Part shown: positions 54,256 to 63,047 of the stretch, in pieces
Layout: the number at the start of each line of letters is the position of its first letter
Position numbering within the stretch: position 1 is the stretch's first letter
Source of the DNA: Bacteroidota bacterium
Lineage (GTDB): Bacteria > Bacteroidota > Bacteroidia > Chitinophagales > Chitinophagaceae
Direction of reading: 5' to 3'
NCBI GenBank assembly: GCA_947456625.1
Contig: CANGQJ010000002.1
Location: 124,001-188,000, forward strand
Length of the DNA stretch: 64,000 nucleotides
Position numbers and translations under genes: made by a program
The notes under the pieces: generated by a model
Databases searched by the model: none
Told to the model about the DNA's origin: nothing
The model's input: only the letters and a program-made list of their open reading frames with translations

Positions 54256-57153
54256 ATGGCTAAAAAGTTATATTTATTAGATGCGCTAGCGCTTATTTAT
54301 AGAGCATATTATGCATTAATTCGTACTCCAAGAATCACAAGTACCGGAATTAATACCAATGCTCAGTTTGGATTTACCAATACCCTTTTAGAAATTATTA
54401 AAAAGGAAAACCCTTCACACATTGCCGTTTGTTTTGATACGCATGCACCTACCGAACGCCATACCGACTTTACAGATTATAAAGCCAACCGAGAAGAGGC
54501 ACCCGAAGACTTGCTTAGTTCGCTGCCTCATATTAAAGCCATTATTGAAGGTTTTAATATTCCAGTGGTAGAGTGTGATGGTTATGAGGCCGACGATGTT
54601 ATAGGTACCCTTGCGTGGCAAGCAGCAGATTTAGGATATGAAGTATATATGGTAACACCCGACAAGGATTATGGGCAGTTATTAGTAAAGCCAAATGTAT
54701 ATATGTGGAAACCGCCAGCATTTGGAAACGAAAGAGAAATTTTAGACGCAGAAAAAATTAAGGCCAAATGGGATATTGCAAGAGTGGATCAGGTAATAGA
54801 CATGTTGGGACTAATGGGTGATGCTGCAGATAATATTCCAGGCATTCCGGGTGTTGGTGAAAAAACGGCAGCAAAACTTTTAAAAGAATACGATACGCTT
54901 GAGGGGGTTTTAGCCAACGCCGATAAAATAAAGGGTGCCATGGGTGAAAAAGTAAGGGCAGGGGTGGACTCGGCAATAATGAGTAAAAAACTAGCAACCA
55001 TTATAACCAACGTTCCAGTTCAGTTTCACGAAGAAGATTATAAATTATCTGAAAAAAATATTCCTGCGCTAACCGAGATATTTAATTTGCTAGAATTTAA
55101 AACACTGGGTAAGCGAATTTTAGGGAGCAATTTTGAAGTAGTGTCCGAAAAAGCTAAAGAGGAACAAACCGATTTATTTGGAAATGCAGTTAAACCACCA
55201 AAGGAAAAAATAGTAAAAACCAGAACTATTGTTTTAGATGCCGAACACCACACTCAAACCACTACAGAGGCAACCGATGAAATAATTGAGGACCCGGAAA
55301 CGGAACTGCCACAGTTAATTGTAAATAAAAATATAAACAATACAACACATCAATATGAGTTAGTTGTTGGTGATGTAGCAATAAATAAATTAATTACCAC
55401 CTTACAAATTGCTAGTGAAATTTGTATTGATACCGAGACAACCGGAATTGATGCTAATAATGTTTCCTTGGTGGGATTAAGTTTTGCTATAAAAGAACAC
55501 GAAGGTTATTATGTGCCAATAGCCAACGATGATAATGGAAAAGATGGCGCAAAATATATTTTAGGGTTGTTTAAACCGCTGTTTGAAAACCCAGAGATTA
55601 CCTGGATTGGTCAAAACTTAAAATATGACTTCTTAGTATTAAAGTGGTATGATGTAATATTAAAGGGGAAAACATTTGATACTATGTTGGCCCATTATGT
55701 GATTGAGCCGGAAGGCAGGCGTAGTATGGATTTGCTAAGTGCACAGTTTTTGGGCTATGAGCCCGTTTCCATAGAAACCCTAATTGGTAAGAAGGGTAAA
55801 AACCAGGGTACTATGCGCGATGTTCCATTAGAACAAATTAAAGAATATGCCGCGGAAGATGCTGATATTACCCTTCAGTTAAAAAATTGTTTTGTTCCAT
55901 TAATAAATAAAAAGGGGGTACAGCGCATTTTTGATGAGGTAGAAAACCCGTTGGTAACGGTATTGGTTGATATGGAGTTTGAGGGGGTAAATGTTGATAC
56001 TGGTTTTTTAAACGAGTATAGCAAGGTACTAGAAGTGGAAGCTAAAAAAAGTGAAGAAAAGGTATTTGAACAAGCTGGGGTAAAATTTAATTTAGCTTCT
56101 CCAAAACAGTTGGGTGAGGTGTTGTTTGATATTTTAAAACTAGACCCTAAAGCAAAAAAAACAAAAACGGGCCAGTACGCAACAGGTGAGGATGTATTGT
56201 CTAAAATGGCAGCAAAACATAAGATTGTAGATGACATTTTAAACTTTAGAGAGCTTACAAAACTTAAGTCAACTTATGTAGACGCTATTCCTGAATTAAT
56301 TAATCCTAAAACAGGACGCATACACACAAGTTATGCGCAAGCAGTTGCGGTAACGGGAAGATTAAGCAGTACCAATCCAAATTTGCAAAACATTCCCATT
56401 AGAACCGAAAGGGGTAAGGAAATAAGAAAAGCATTTATACCAAGAGAACCTGGACGCGTATTGGTAAGTGCTGATTATTCTCAAATAGAATTAAGAATTG
56501 TTGCAGCAATAAGTGGTGATCCAAATATGTGTGAGGCATTTAAACAAGGTAAAGATATCCATACTGCTACTGCAGCAAAAGTGTATGGAATTGCAGAGGC
56601 CGATGTAACAAAAGAAATGCGTTACAAAGCAAAAAGTGTAAACTTTGGAATCATATACGGACAGGGCGCTTTTGGATTAGCAGAAAATTTGGGTATTTCA
56701 AGAACCGAAGCAAAAGAAATTATTGATAACTATAAAAAGGAGTTTCCTAATATTCAAAAATATATGGACGCTCAAATTAATAACGCAAAAGAGCTAGGAT
56801 TTGTGGAAACCTTAATGGGTCGTAAAAGGTGGCTTCGTGATATTAATAGTACCAATTTTACGGTGCGTGGTTTTGCAGAACGAAACGCTATAAATTCACC
56901 CATTCAGGGTTCGGCTGCAGATATGATTAAATTGGCTATGATTAAAGTGCATCGTGAAATGAAAAAGAAACACTGGGAATCAAAAATGATTTTACAAGTA
57001 CACGATGAATTGGTTTTTGATGCGGTGAATTCAGAATTACCGGCACTTAAAGAATTAATTTTATCCAGTATGACCTCGGCCATGGTGTTGCCAAACGGCG
57101 TGCCTGTTGAGGCTGAAATTGGAGTAGGAGATAATTGGTTAGAGGCGCACTAA
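54256..57153 (+). CDS. polA: DNA polymerase I
   Basis: The start at 54256 (MAKKLYLLDALALIYRAYYA) fits the family; an earlier in-frame ATG at 54220 would run through the upstream terminator. The 965-residue protein has the 5'-3' nuclease domain (CDGYEADDVIGTLA, GDAADNIPGIPGVGEKTA). The 3'-5' exonuclease keeps its acidic residues (IDTETTG, GQNLKYDF, EDADITLQL), so it should proofread. The polymerase motifs are A DYSQIELRIVA, B KSVNFGIIYGQG and C VHDELVFD. It acts in repair and Okazaki-fragment processing. TACCTTAGC at 54244-54252 resembles a -7 box just before the ATG. Confidence 0.95.
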   Translation: MAKKLYLLDALALIYRAYYALIRTPRITSTGINTNAQFGFTNTLLEIIKKENPSHIAVCFDTHAPTERHTDFTDYKANREEAPEDLLSSLPHIKAIIEGFNIPVVECDGYEADDVIGTLAWQAADLGYEVYMVTPDKDYGQLLVKPNVYMWKPPAFGNEREILDAEKIKAKWDIARVDQVIDMLGLMGDAADNIPGIPGVGEKTAAKLLKEYDTLEGVLANADKIKGAMGEKVRAGVDSAIMSKKLATIITNVPVQFHEEDYKLSEKNIPALTEIFNLLEFKTLGKRILGSNFEVVSEKAKEEQTDLFGNAVKPPKEKIVKTRTIVLDAEHHTQTTTEATDEIIEDPETELPQLIVNKNINNTTHQYELVVGDVAINKLITTLQIASEICIDTETTGIDANNVSLVGLSFAIKEHEGYYVPIANDDNGKDGAKYILGLFKPLFENPEITWIGQNLKYDFLVLKWYDVILKGKTFDTMLAHYVIEPEGRRSMDLLSAQFLGYEPVSIETLIGKKGKNQGTMRDVPLEQIKEYAAEDADITLQLKNCFVPLINKKGVQRIFDEVENPLVTVLVDMEFEGVNVDTGFLNEYSKVLEVEAKKSEEKVFEQAGVKFNLASPKQLGEVLFDILKLDPKAKKTKTGQYATGEDVLSKMAAKHKIVDDILNFRELTKLKSTYVDAIPELINPKTGRIHTSYAQAVAVTGRLSSTNPNLQNIPIRTERGKEIRKAFIPREPGRVLVSADYSQIELRIVAAISGDPNMCEAFKQGKDIHTATAAKVYGIAEADVTKEMRYKAKSVNFGIIYGQGAFGLAENLGISRTEAKEIIDNYKKEFPNIQKYMDAQINNAKELGFVETLMGRKRWLRDINSTNFTVRGFAERNAINSPIQGSAADMIKLAMIKVHREMKKKHWESKMILQVHDELVFDAVNSELPALKELILSSMTSAMVLPNGVPVEAEIGVGDNWLEAH

Positions 57154-57160
57154 TAAAACA

Positions 57161-57670
57161 CTAGGCCTTTTTTTTGTAAACCGGCACCGTACTACAGGGT
57201 TCTCCAAACATAATACTCTTAACTACAGGACGCAACTTTTGTGTTATTGCAACATAAGCGCTTTCGGCAATAGGTGTATCACCACAACCCTTAATAACAA
57301 CCCTTTGGTCTACATAATTATCGGGGTTTATTATGCTTATTTGCTCCAACAATAATTGTGCTCTTACTTGATTTTCGTCTCCAAAATAAACCACTTTTGA
57401 AAAGGGTTGTAAATTAGAAACAATAAGCATGTTTGCCCACATTGGTATAATAGCATCGGTGGAACAAAAAATTCCAACAACCTTATCCTGATATTCACTC
57501 CAGTTAATATTTAATAACGCGGCCCTAAAATCCTTTTCCTTTAAAATTAATTCCATAAACAAGAAGGGCTTAATATCAAACAGCACTATTGGGTTGTCTG
57601 GTAAAAAAGAGGCCAGGTCAATGGTAATTAAACCACTTTCTGAAACCTTATTGTTTAGTAATTCTGACAT
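57161..57670 (-). CDS. DUF2480 family protein
   Basis: A 169-residue cytoplasmic protein matching DUF2480, which is found mainly in Bacteroidota. Recognisable parts are IDLASFLPDNPIVLFDIKPFLF, ALLNINWSEYQDKVVGIFCSTDAIIPMWA and the end GEPCSTVPVYKKK. The two Cys residues in KGCGDTPI and GEPCSTV might bind a metal. Function is unknown. It converges on polA with 7 bp between stops. Confidence 0.82.
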   Translation of the reverse strand: MSELLNNKVSESGLITIDLASFLPDNPIVLFDIKPFLFMELILKEKDFRAALLNINWSEYQDKVVGIFCSTDAIIPMWANMLIVSNLQPFSKVVYFGDENQVRAQLLLEQISIINPDNYVDQRVVIKGCGDTPIAESAYVAITQKLRPVVKSIMFGEPCSTVPVYKKKA

Positions 57671-57745
57671 AATACAAAATTAGGCCATTTATTGAATAAG
57701 AAAGCCCCCATTTAGGAGGCCTTCATATAATTATTTATAAATTAG

Positions 57746-59830
57746 TTAAAACAATTTAGACCTGTTGTCTTCAATTTTAGCCGTTTTCTTTAAAGAAGCG
57801 TTTGATCTAAACATGGCACTTCTAGTTCTATTTAAACTTTCTTCTTTGTATAAAGACAGTTCTTGTTGTGCTTGCTTAGCGCTCATATTGTTTACTGAAA
57901 TAACATATACACCAGCATTACCGGCAATTGGGGCGCTAGTTTTGTTTACCAAAGATTTATTAAATGCAGCACCAATTAATTTTGGTTCGTTTCCAACACC
58001 AGGAACCATTGTATAATTAAAGCATAGGCTATCGGCTTTTTGAACCATTGCTTTTGTATTTGCGGCTACTTGGTCTAGGGTATTTCCTTTAATGGAAGTT
58101 TTAATTTTCTCCGCTTTCTTTTGATCTCTGATAATACCCTCTACTTGTGGTTTTGCAGATGCAACACTAGCAAGTCCAGCTTTATCTTCACCCGTAATAA
58201 CAGCAACAATATAAGTGTCGCCAATTTCAAATGGTTCAGAAACACTATTTACATTTTTTTCATAAACCCAACGTACCATTTGTCTTGTTTCACCCAAACC
58301 TTGTATATCAAAATCATTTATTTTTATAGCGGTTGCGGGTAAAACTTGTTTTCCTGCTTTAACCGCATTTTCATTAAAGCTTTTTACATCTTTACTTGAA
58401 GCGGCAAATTGTGCGGCAGCGGTAGAGGCTGCATTAATGGTTTCATTGCTAGGATTAATTGCCTTTGATAGATATGCAATTTTATATGCAGGACCTTTTG
58501 TGGTTTGTTTTAAAACCTCCACATAATGGTAACCAAAATCGGTTTTAATAACACCCTTTGATCCAACTGGATTGTCAAAAGCATAATCATTAAATGCAGG
58601 TACCATTTGCGCCTGCGCAAACATACCCAAGTTTCCACCCTTTACTTTACTTGCACCGTCGTCAGAATATTTTTCACATAAAGCTTCAAAATTTGCTCCA
58701 CCTTTAAGCGCAGCACTAATGCTGTCAATTAATTTTTTAGCACTACTATCATCTCTTAATTGTTGTCCGTTTTGTGGATTATTAGTAGCAATTAAAATAT
58801 GTCTAACACTACTGCTGTCTGGCCATTGTTTAACGCCTAAAACCTTTGCAATAGTATAATTTCTTCCGTCTACGTAGGGTCCAAAAACATTACCAACTCC
58901 AATATTTAATACAGAATCTTTTTCAGGAATTTGAATTGTTTTCTTACTAATATAACTATTGTAATATGGGATTTCAGTTCCTACTTTATTTAAATAAGTT
59001 GCTGCGTCTGTTTCGTTTTTAAATGCCTCTTTTAAAGTAATAATTTCATTTTTTGCAATTAAAGAATCTTGAGCTGTTGGTGCAGCGCTAAATCCTATAT
59101 ATCCAATATTTCTAGACGTTTCTTCGTTTTGATATGCAGCAGCGTTTTCCTTTAGGTAAGTAGCAATATCATCATTACTCACTTTAATCGTACTATCAGA
59201 AATACTGTTGTAAGGAATATTTACAAAATTTATTGAAGCAATGTTGTTTAAATCTGCATATTGTTTTTCAGCCAACCACTTAGGTAATTGTACACCTTTA
59301 ACAACCAATGCTTGATATTTATTTCTAATTCTATTTTCTACAGCAGGTTCTATGTAAAATTTTTCAATTTGTTTAATTTGATCCTTGTTCTTTCCTTTTT
59401 TAATTTGAGCTATAGCATTTTTTGCATCATTCACTTTGAACTCTCCAGTATTTTTATCTGAAAACTCCTGTCTAAACGGTGACTCATTACCAAATAAAAC
59501 ATCTGATAATTCTTTAGTGCCAACAGAAATTCCTAGTTTTTCAGATTCTGATTTAAATAATAAACGAGTTAATTCTTGCTCCCATAGGTAACCAATCATT
59601 TGTTCTCTCTTTACTCCTTGAGAAGCATATTGTTGAACTTGAATATCTAATTTCTCATCAAACTCAATTTTATTAATTACTTCGCCGTTTACTTTACCAA
59701 GGGTAGTAACATCACTAGCACCTCTTTTTCTTCCAATTCCGTCTTGTAAAATAAAAGCAATTAACGCTATTGCAATAATACCAAAGATGATCCAAGCACC
59801 TCTTTCTCTAATGTTCTGAATAATTGACAT
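57746..59830 (-). CDS. PpiD/SurA-like peptidyl-prolyl isomerase, membrane-anchored periplasmic chaperone
   Basis: A 694-residue protein anchored by one N-terminal membrane helix (residues 13-29, WIIFGIIAIALIAFIL). The SurA_N-like helical domain follows (about 50-180). A parvulin rotamase domain is seen from VRHILIATNN (near 342) to FGYHYVEVLK (near 440), and a second weaker repeat lies near the C-terminus. The layout is that of PpiD, which helps fold outer-membrane proteins as they leave the Sec channel. The gene is divergent from recA across a 763-bp gap. Confidence 0.9.
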   Translation of the reverse strand: MSIIQNIRERGAWIIFGIIAIALIAFILQDGIGRKRGASDVTTLGKVNGEVINKIEFDEKLDIQVQQYASQGVKREQMIGYLWEQELTRLLFKSESEKLGISVGTKELSDVLFGNESPFRQEFSDKNTGEFKVNDAKNAIAQIKKGKNKDQIKQIEKFYIEPAVENRIRNKYQALVVKGVQLPKWLAEKQYADLNNIASINFVNIPYNSISDSTIKVSNDDIATYLKENAAAYQNEETSRNIGYIGFSAAPTAQDSLIAKNEIITLKEAFKNETDAATYLNKVGTEIPYYNSYISKKTIQIPEKDSVLNIGVGNVFGPYVDGRNYTIAKVLGVKQWPDSSSVRHILIATNNPQNGQQLRDDSSAKKLIDSISAALKGGANFEALCEKYSDDGASKVKGGNLGMFAQAQMVPAFNDYAFDNPVGSKGVIKTDFGYHYVEVLKQTTKGPAYKIAYLSKAINPSNETINAASTAAAQFAASSKDVKSFNENAVKAGKQVLPATAIKINDFDIQGLGETRQMVRWVYEKNVNSVSEPFEIGDTYIVAVITGEDKAGLASVASAKPQVEGIIRDQKKAEKIKTSIKGNTLDQVAANTKAMVQKADSLCFNYTMVPGVGNEPKLIGAAFNKSLVNKTSAPIAGNAGVYVISVNNMSAKQAQQELSLYKEESLNRTRSAMFRSNASLKKTAKIEDNRSKLF

Positions 59831-60325
59831 ATATAATTATATTATAGGAAGGCAAAAATAACGGATTCTTACAACTAATTAAGGCATATTGTATAAAAAT
59901 GCTTGGTTTTTAAGTATAAAAATGGATAAAAAAATACACACACACTAGGTGGATAAATTAAATTTTAGTGGATATCCGTAAAATTTGAGTGAATTAATCT
60001 GAATAACTCTAGAATAAAAAAATTGAATTGATATTAAATTACAACTTTGAAGAAAAAAATGCCTTATTTATGCCCGTTAATTAACAGTGAATAACATGTG
60101 GGATAATGTTTAAATCTGAAAATTTATTATATAAATAGTATTATGAAATGTATATCCCATAAGTATAATGGTGTATTTATATGTTGGTTTATTGAAAAAT
60201 TATTGTTGTTAATAAAAAAGATATTAAGATATACACAGGGGTAATAGTATTAGGGTCTTTATATAAATGTATTATAGTTTAATACTACAGTAGTAATTAA
60301 CATTCAAAATATAATTGCATTTGGG

Positions 60326-60345
60326 AGGGTAATTTAAAATACCCT
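60326..60345. repeat. Inverted repeat in the recA upstream region
   Basis: AGGGTA and TACCCT form a 6-bp stem around ATTTAAAA, followed by a T-rich stretch. It may be a weak terminator or a protein site; its role is unknown. Confidence 0.35.
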
Positions 60346-60526
60346 ACTTTTATTTAATACTAGAAAAACAGAAAATTAGCCAAACAAAATACCCAAAATA
60401 ACCACAATACTAAAAAAACTAAGAAAAATACTAAAAATATAAAACAATGAAAATCAATAATTTAAATCATATTTTTATAAAATAATTTGTTATAACTAAT
60501 CTAATTAGTAAAAAAATACTAAATAT

Positions 60527-60559
60527 TTTAGTTTATTAACAATTTATCCATATCTTTAC
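60527..60559 (+). promoter_or_regulatory. Candidate recA promoter
   Basis: TTTA at 60527-60530 and TATCTTTAC at 60551-60559 are separated by 20 bp. They resemble the TTTG and TAnnTTTG elements of Bacteroidota with one mismatch each. Transcription would begin about 30 bp before the recA ATG. No SOS-type operator was recognised. Confidence 0.4.
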
Positions 60560-60593
60560 ATAAATATTCAAAGAAAACATAAAACGATTAACC

Positions 60594-61613
60594 ATGAGTA
60601 CTGCAAATGCTGAAAAATTAAAAGCCCTAAAATTAACAATCGATAAAATCGATAAGGATTATGGAAAAGGAAGTGTAATGATGATGAATGAGCGTAGTCA
60701 AGAACCTCAGGAAGTAATCTCTACAGGATCAATTGGCTTAGATACCGCTTTAGGTATTGGTGGTTTACCAAAAGGTAGAATAATTGAAATATATGGACCA
60801 GAATCTTCTGGTAAAACAACAGTAGCTATTCATGTGATAGCCGAAGCACAAAAAAAGGGTGGAATGTGTGCAATTATTGATGCGGAACATGCTTTTGATA
60901 GTGCATATGCAAAACGTTTAGGAGTGGATGTAGATAATTTATTAGTATCTCAACCGGATTATGGTGAACAAGCTTTAGAAATAGCAGATCGTTTAATATT
61001 ATCAGGTGCAATTGATGTAGTTGTTATTGACTCTGTTGCTGCATTGGTTCCAAAAAGTGAGTTAGAAGGTGAAATGGGAGATTCTAAAATGGGATTACAT
61101 GCTCGTCTTATGTCACAAGCTTTAAGAAAATTAACAGCAACAATTAATAAAACAGGTACGGTTTGTATTTTTATTAACCAATTACGTGAAAAAATTGGTG
61201 TTATGTTTGGAAATCCAGAAACAACAACGGGTGGTAATGCATTAAAGTTTTACGCTTCGGTTCGTTTAGATATTCGTAGAATGGCTCAAATTAAAGATGG
61301 TGATGAAGCAATAGGTAATAGAGTTAAAGTAAAAGTGGTTAAAAATAAAGTGGCTCCTCCATTTAGGGCTGCAGAGTTTGAAATAATTTTTGGAGAAGGG
61401 ATTAGTAAAATTGGAGAAATTATTGATATGGGTGTTGAGTTAGAAATTATCAATAAAAGTGGATCTTGGTTTAGTTACGAAGGAAATAAACTAGGACAAG
61501 GACGTGATTCAGTAAAAACAATTTTACATGACAATCCAGAAATGGCAAATGAAATAGAGGCAAAAATTAGAGCAAAAATTGCAGTAAAAGTAGAAGAAGC
61601 TGCAAGTAAATAA
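60594..61613 (+). CDS. recA: Recombinase A
   Basis: A 339-residue recombinase that forms filaments on single-stranded DNA, exchanges strands, and triggers cleavage of LexA-type repressors. The Walker A GPESSGKT (near residue 68) sits in [16 protein letters not shown], followed by [18 protein letters not shown] and [21 protein letters not shown]. The DNA-binding loop region has [37 protein letters not shown] in three blocks. Length is normal. It is monocistronic, with a strong terminator. Confidence 0.97.
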   Translation: MSTANAEKLKALKLTIDKIDKDYGKGSVMMMNERSQEPQEVISTGSIGLDTALGIGGLPKGRIIEIYGPESSGKTTVAIHVIAEAQKKGGMCAIIDAEHAFDSAYAKRLGVDVDNLLVSQPDYGEQALEIADRLILSGAIDVVVIDSVAALVPKSELEGEMGDSKMGLHARLMSQALRKLTATINKTGTVCIFINQLREKIGVMFGNPETTTGGNALKFYASVRLDIRRMAQIKDGDEAIGNRVKVKVVKNKVAPPFRAAEFEIIFGEGISKIGEIIDMGVELEIINKSGSWFSYEGNKLGQGRDSVKTILHDNPEMANEIEAKIRAKIAVKVEEAASK

Positions 61614-61649
61614 TATTTATCTTGTTTTTTTAAAGGTTAGTAGGTACGG

Positions 61650-61677
61650 ACCGCATCATTTATGGTGCGGTTTTTTT
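61650..61677 (+). terminator. Intrinsic terminator of recA
   Basis: ACCGCATCA and TGGTGCGGT form a 9-bp stem (one G-T pair) with loop TTTA, followed by seven T. It lies 36 bp past the recA stop. Confidence 0.92.
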
Positions 61678-61693
61678 ATATTTATAAAAAAAA

Positions 61694-62575
61694 TTGATAA
61701 GCGTTTTAAAATTTTTTATAAGAGCAGCGCTTTGGTTGTTTTGTTCTGACATTAATGTTAGAAATAAATTTTTATTGAATAACAAACTACCTTTATTAAT
61801 AATTGCAAATCACCCAAACTCTTTCCTAGATGCTATTATCATTGGAGCTCAATATAAAAGAAAAGTTAACTTTTTAGCCCGAGGAGATGTTTTTACAAAA
61901 AAACACCACAGGTTTTTATTAAGATTATTAAACATGATACCTGTTTATCGCCAAAGAGAAGGTAAACAATACTTACATTTAAATGAATATGCATTTAATG
62001 AATCGGTAAGATTAATAAAAAACGGAGAAGCGGTGTTAATTTTTATAGAAGGTGTTTGTGTTAATTCAAATAAACTACAACAATTTAAAAAAGGAACCAC
62101 AAGAATAATAGAAAAACTCAACGAACAAAATATATTCTTTCAAATACACCTAGTAGGAATAGCATATCATAATTTTAGAGGAATAAACAAAAACGTAAAC
62201 ATTAGTATTTGTGATTTTTCACAACAAGAAAAAATAACAAACGCAAAACAACGCGTTGTTTTTAATAGCATAGTTTATGAACAACTAGAAAGTAATATTT
62301 ATCCCCCTTCTCACAATGCAAGTATTAAAAAATCATTTTTATATTTTTTTCACCTACCCTATTATAATTTAATAAAAAAAACAACCAACAAACTAACCCA
62401 AAACACTGTTTTTTACGACTCGGTTTTATTTAGTATTTTATTATTTAGCTACCCCCTTTTTTTATCCCTAATTGGTTTTATTCTATATATATTTGGTTTA
62501 TCACTCCCAATAATTTTTATTATCTTGTTGTGTCTCCCAATTATTACAAAACACTCCACCATTGTTTTTAAATAA
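61694..62575 (+). CDS. PlsC-like lysophospholipid acyltransferase
   Basis: A 293-residue membrane acyltransferase. The catalytic His40-x4-Asp45 lies in ANHPNSFLDA. A Glu119-Gly120 follows in IEGVCVNSN, where family members usually have EGTRS, so the third motif is altered. The C-terminal third has two or three membrane helices. It would add an acyl chain to a lysophospholipid or related lipid. The start is TTG at 61694, which gives the usual N-terminal length; ATG candidates lie too far inside. Confidence 0.83.
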   Translation: MISVLKFFIRAALWLFCSDINVRNKFLLNNKLPLLIIANHPNSFLDAIIIGAQYKRKVNFLARGDVFTKKHHRFLLRLLNMIPVYRQREGKQYLHLNEYAFNESVRLIKNGEAVLIFIEGVCVNSNKLQQFKKGTTRIIEKLNEQNIFFQIHLVGIAYHNFRGINKNVNISICDFSQQEKITNAKQRVVFNSIVYEQLESNIYPPSHNASIKKSFLYFFHLPYYNLIKKTTNKLTQNTVFYDSVLFSILLFSYPLFLSLIGFILYIFGLSLPIIFIILLCLPIITKHSTIVFK

Positions 62576-62582
62576 ATATAAA

Positions 62583-63038
62583 ATGACAAACAATATTAGA
62601 AAACTAGGGCGTCGAAAAAAAATTGCCCTTATTGCACACGACAATAAAAAGAAAGACCTAATTGAGTGGGCCATTCATAATAAAATAGCGCTTTCCAAAC
62701 ATGCTTTAGTGGCTACCGGTACCACGGGTAAGTTAGTAGAGGAAGCGCTTGATCAACCTGTGGTTAAACTACTAAGTGGACCATTGGGCGGAGACCAGCA
62801 AATTGGAGCCATGATTGCTACCGGCGACATTGATGTTGTATTTTTCTTTTTTGATCCCATGGAGGCACAACCCCACGATAGTGATGTTAAAGCGCTATTA
62901 AGGCTTGCGGTAGCCTGGAACCTACCAATGGCTTGTGACCGAACTACTGCCGATTTTTTAATGACCTCTCGTTTTATGCAAGACGAATACGAATATGAAC
63001 TTCCTAATTATACACAATATTTAAGTCGACCTATTTAA
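62583..63038 (+). CDS. mgsA: Methylglyoxal synthase
   Basis: I chose the Met at 62583 (MTNNIRKLGRRKKIALIAHD); an ATG 21 bp upstream overlaps the acyltransferase end. The 151-residue protein has the MgsA pattern: IALIAHDNKKKDL, VATGTTGKLVEE, the catalytic loop SGPLGGDQQIGAMIA with its Asp, FFFDPMEAQPHDSDVKALLR, and NLPMACDRTTADF. It turns dihydroxyacetone phosphate into methylglyoxal, a phosphate-sparing bypass of glycolysis. It follows the acyltransferase gene closely. Confidence 0.93.
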   Translation: MTNNIRKLGRRKKIALIAHDNKKKDLIEWAIHNKIALSKHALVATGTTGKLVEEALDQPVVKLLSGPLGGDQQIGAMIATGDIDVVFFFFDPMEAQPHDSDVKALLRLAVAWNLPMACDRTTADFLMTSRFMQDEYEYELPNYTQYLSRPI

Positions 63039-63047
63039 TTTTAAAAA

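Larger units (their letters stand above)
59831..60593. other. Gene-free AT-rich region with DnaA-box-like sequences, candidate origin-like region
   Basis: This 763-bp stretch is the largest non-coding region of the window and is very AT-rich. It holds several near matches to the DnaA box TTATCCACA: complement of GGTGGATAA at 59948-59956 (8 of 9), of AATGGATAA at 59921-59929 (7 of 9), of AGTGGATAT at 59967-59975 (7 of 9), of AGTGAATAA at 60086-60094 (8 of 9 to TTATnCACA), ATATACACA at 60229-60237 (8 of 9 to TTATnCACA), and TTATCCATA at 60544-60552 (8 of 9). It also has AGGGTA/TACCCT (60326-60345) and five AATACTA copies. No open reading frame of note was seen. Confidence 0.45.

Noticed and set aside
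55875..56237. 120-codon open frame antisense to polA
   Set aside because: Shadow of a conserved polymerase region; Ser/Phe-rich with no domain.
57697..57723. Possible terminator after the ppiD-like gene
   Set aside because: The AAGCCCCC/GGAGGCCTT stem has a mismatch and a bulge and lacks a clear T run on the minus strand.
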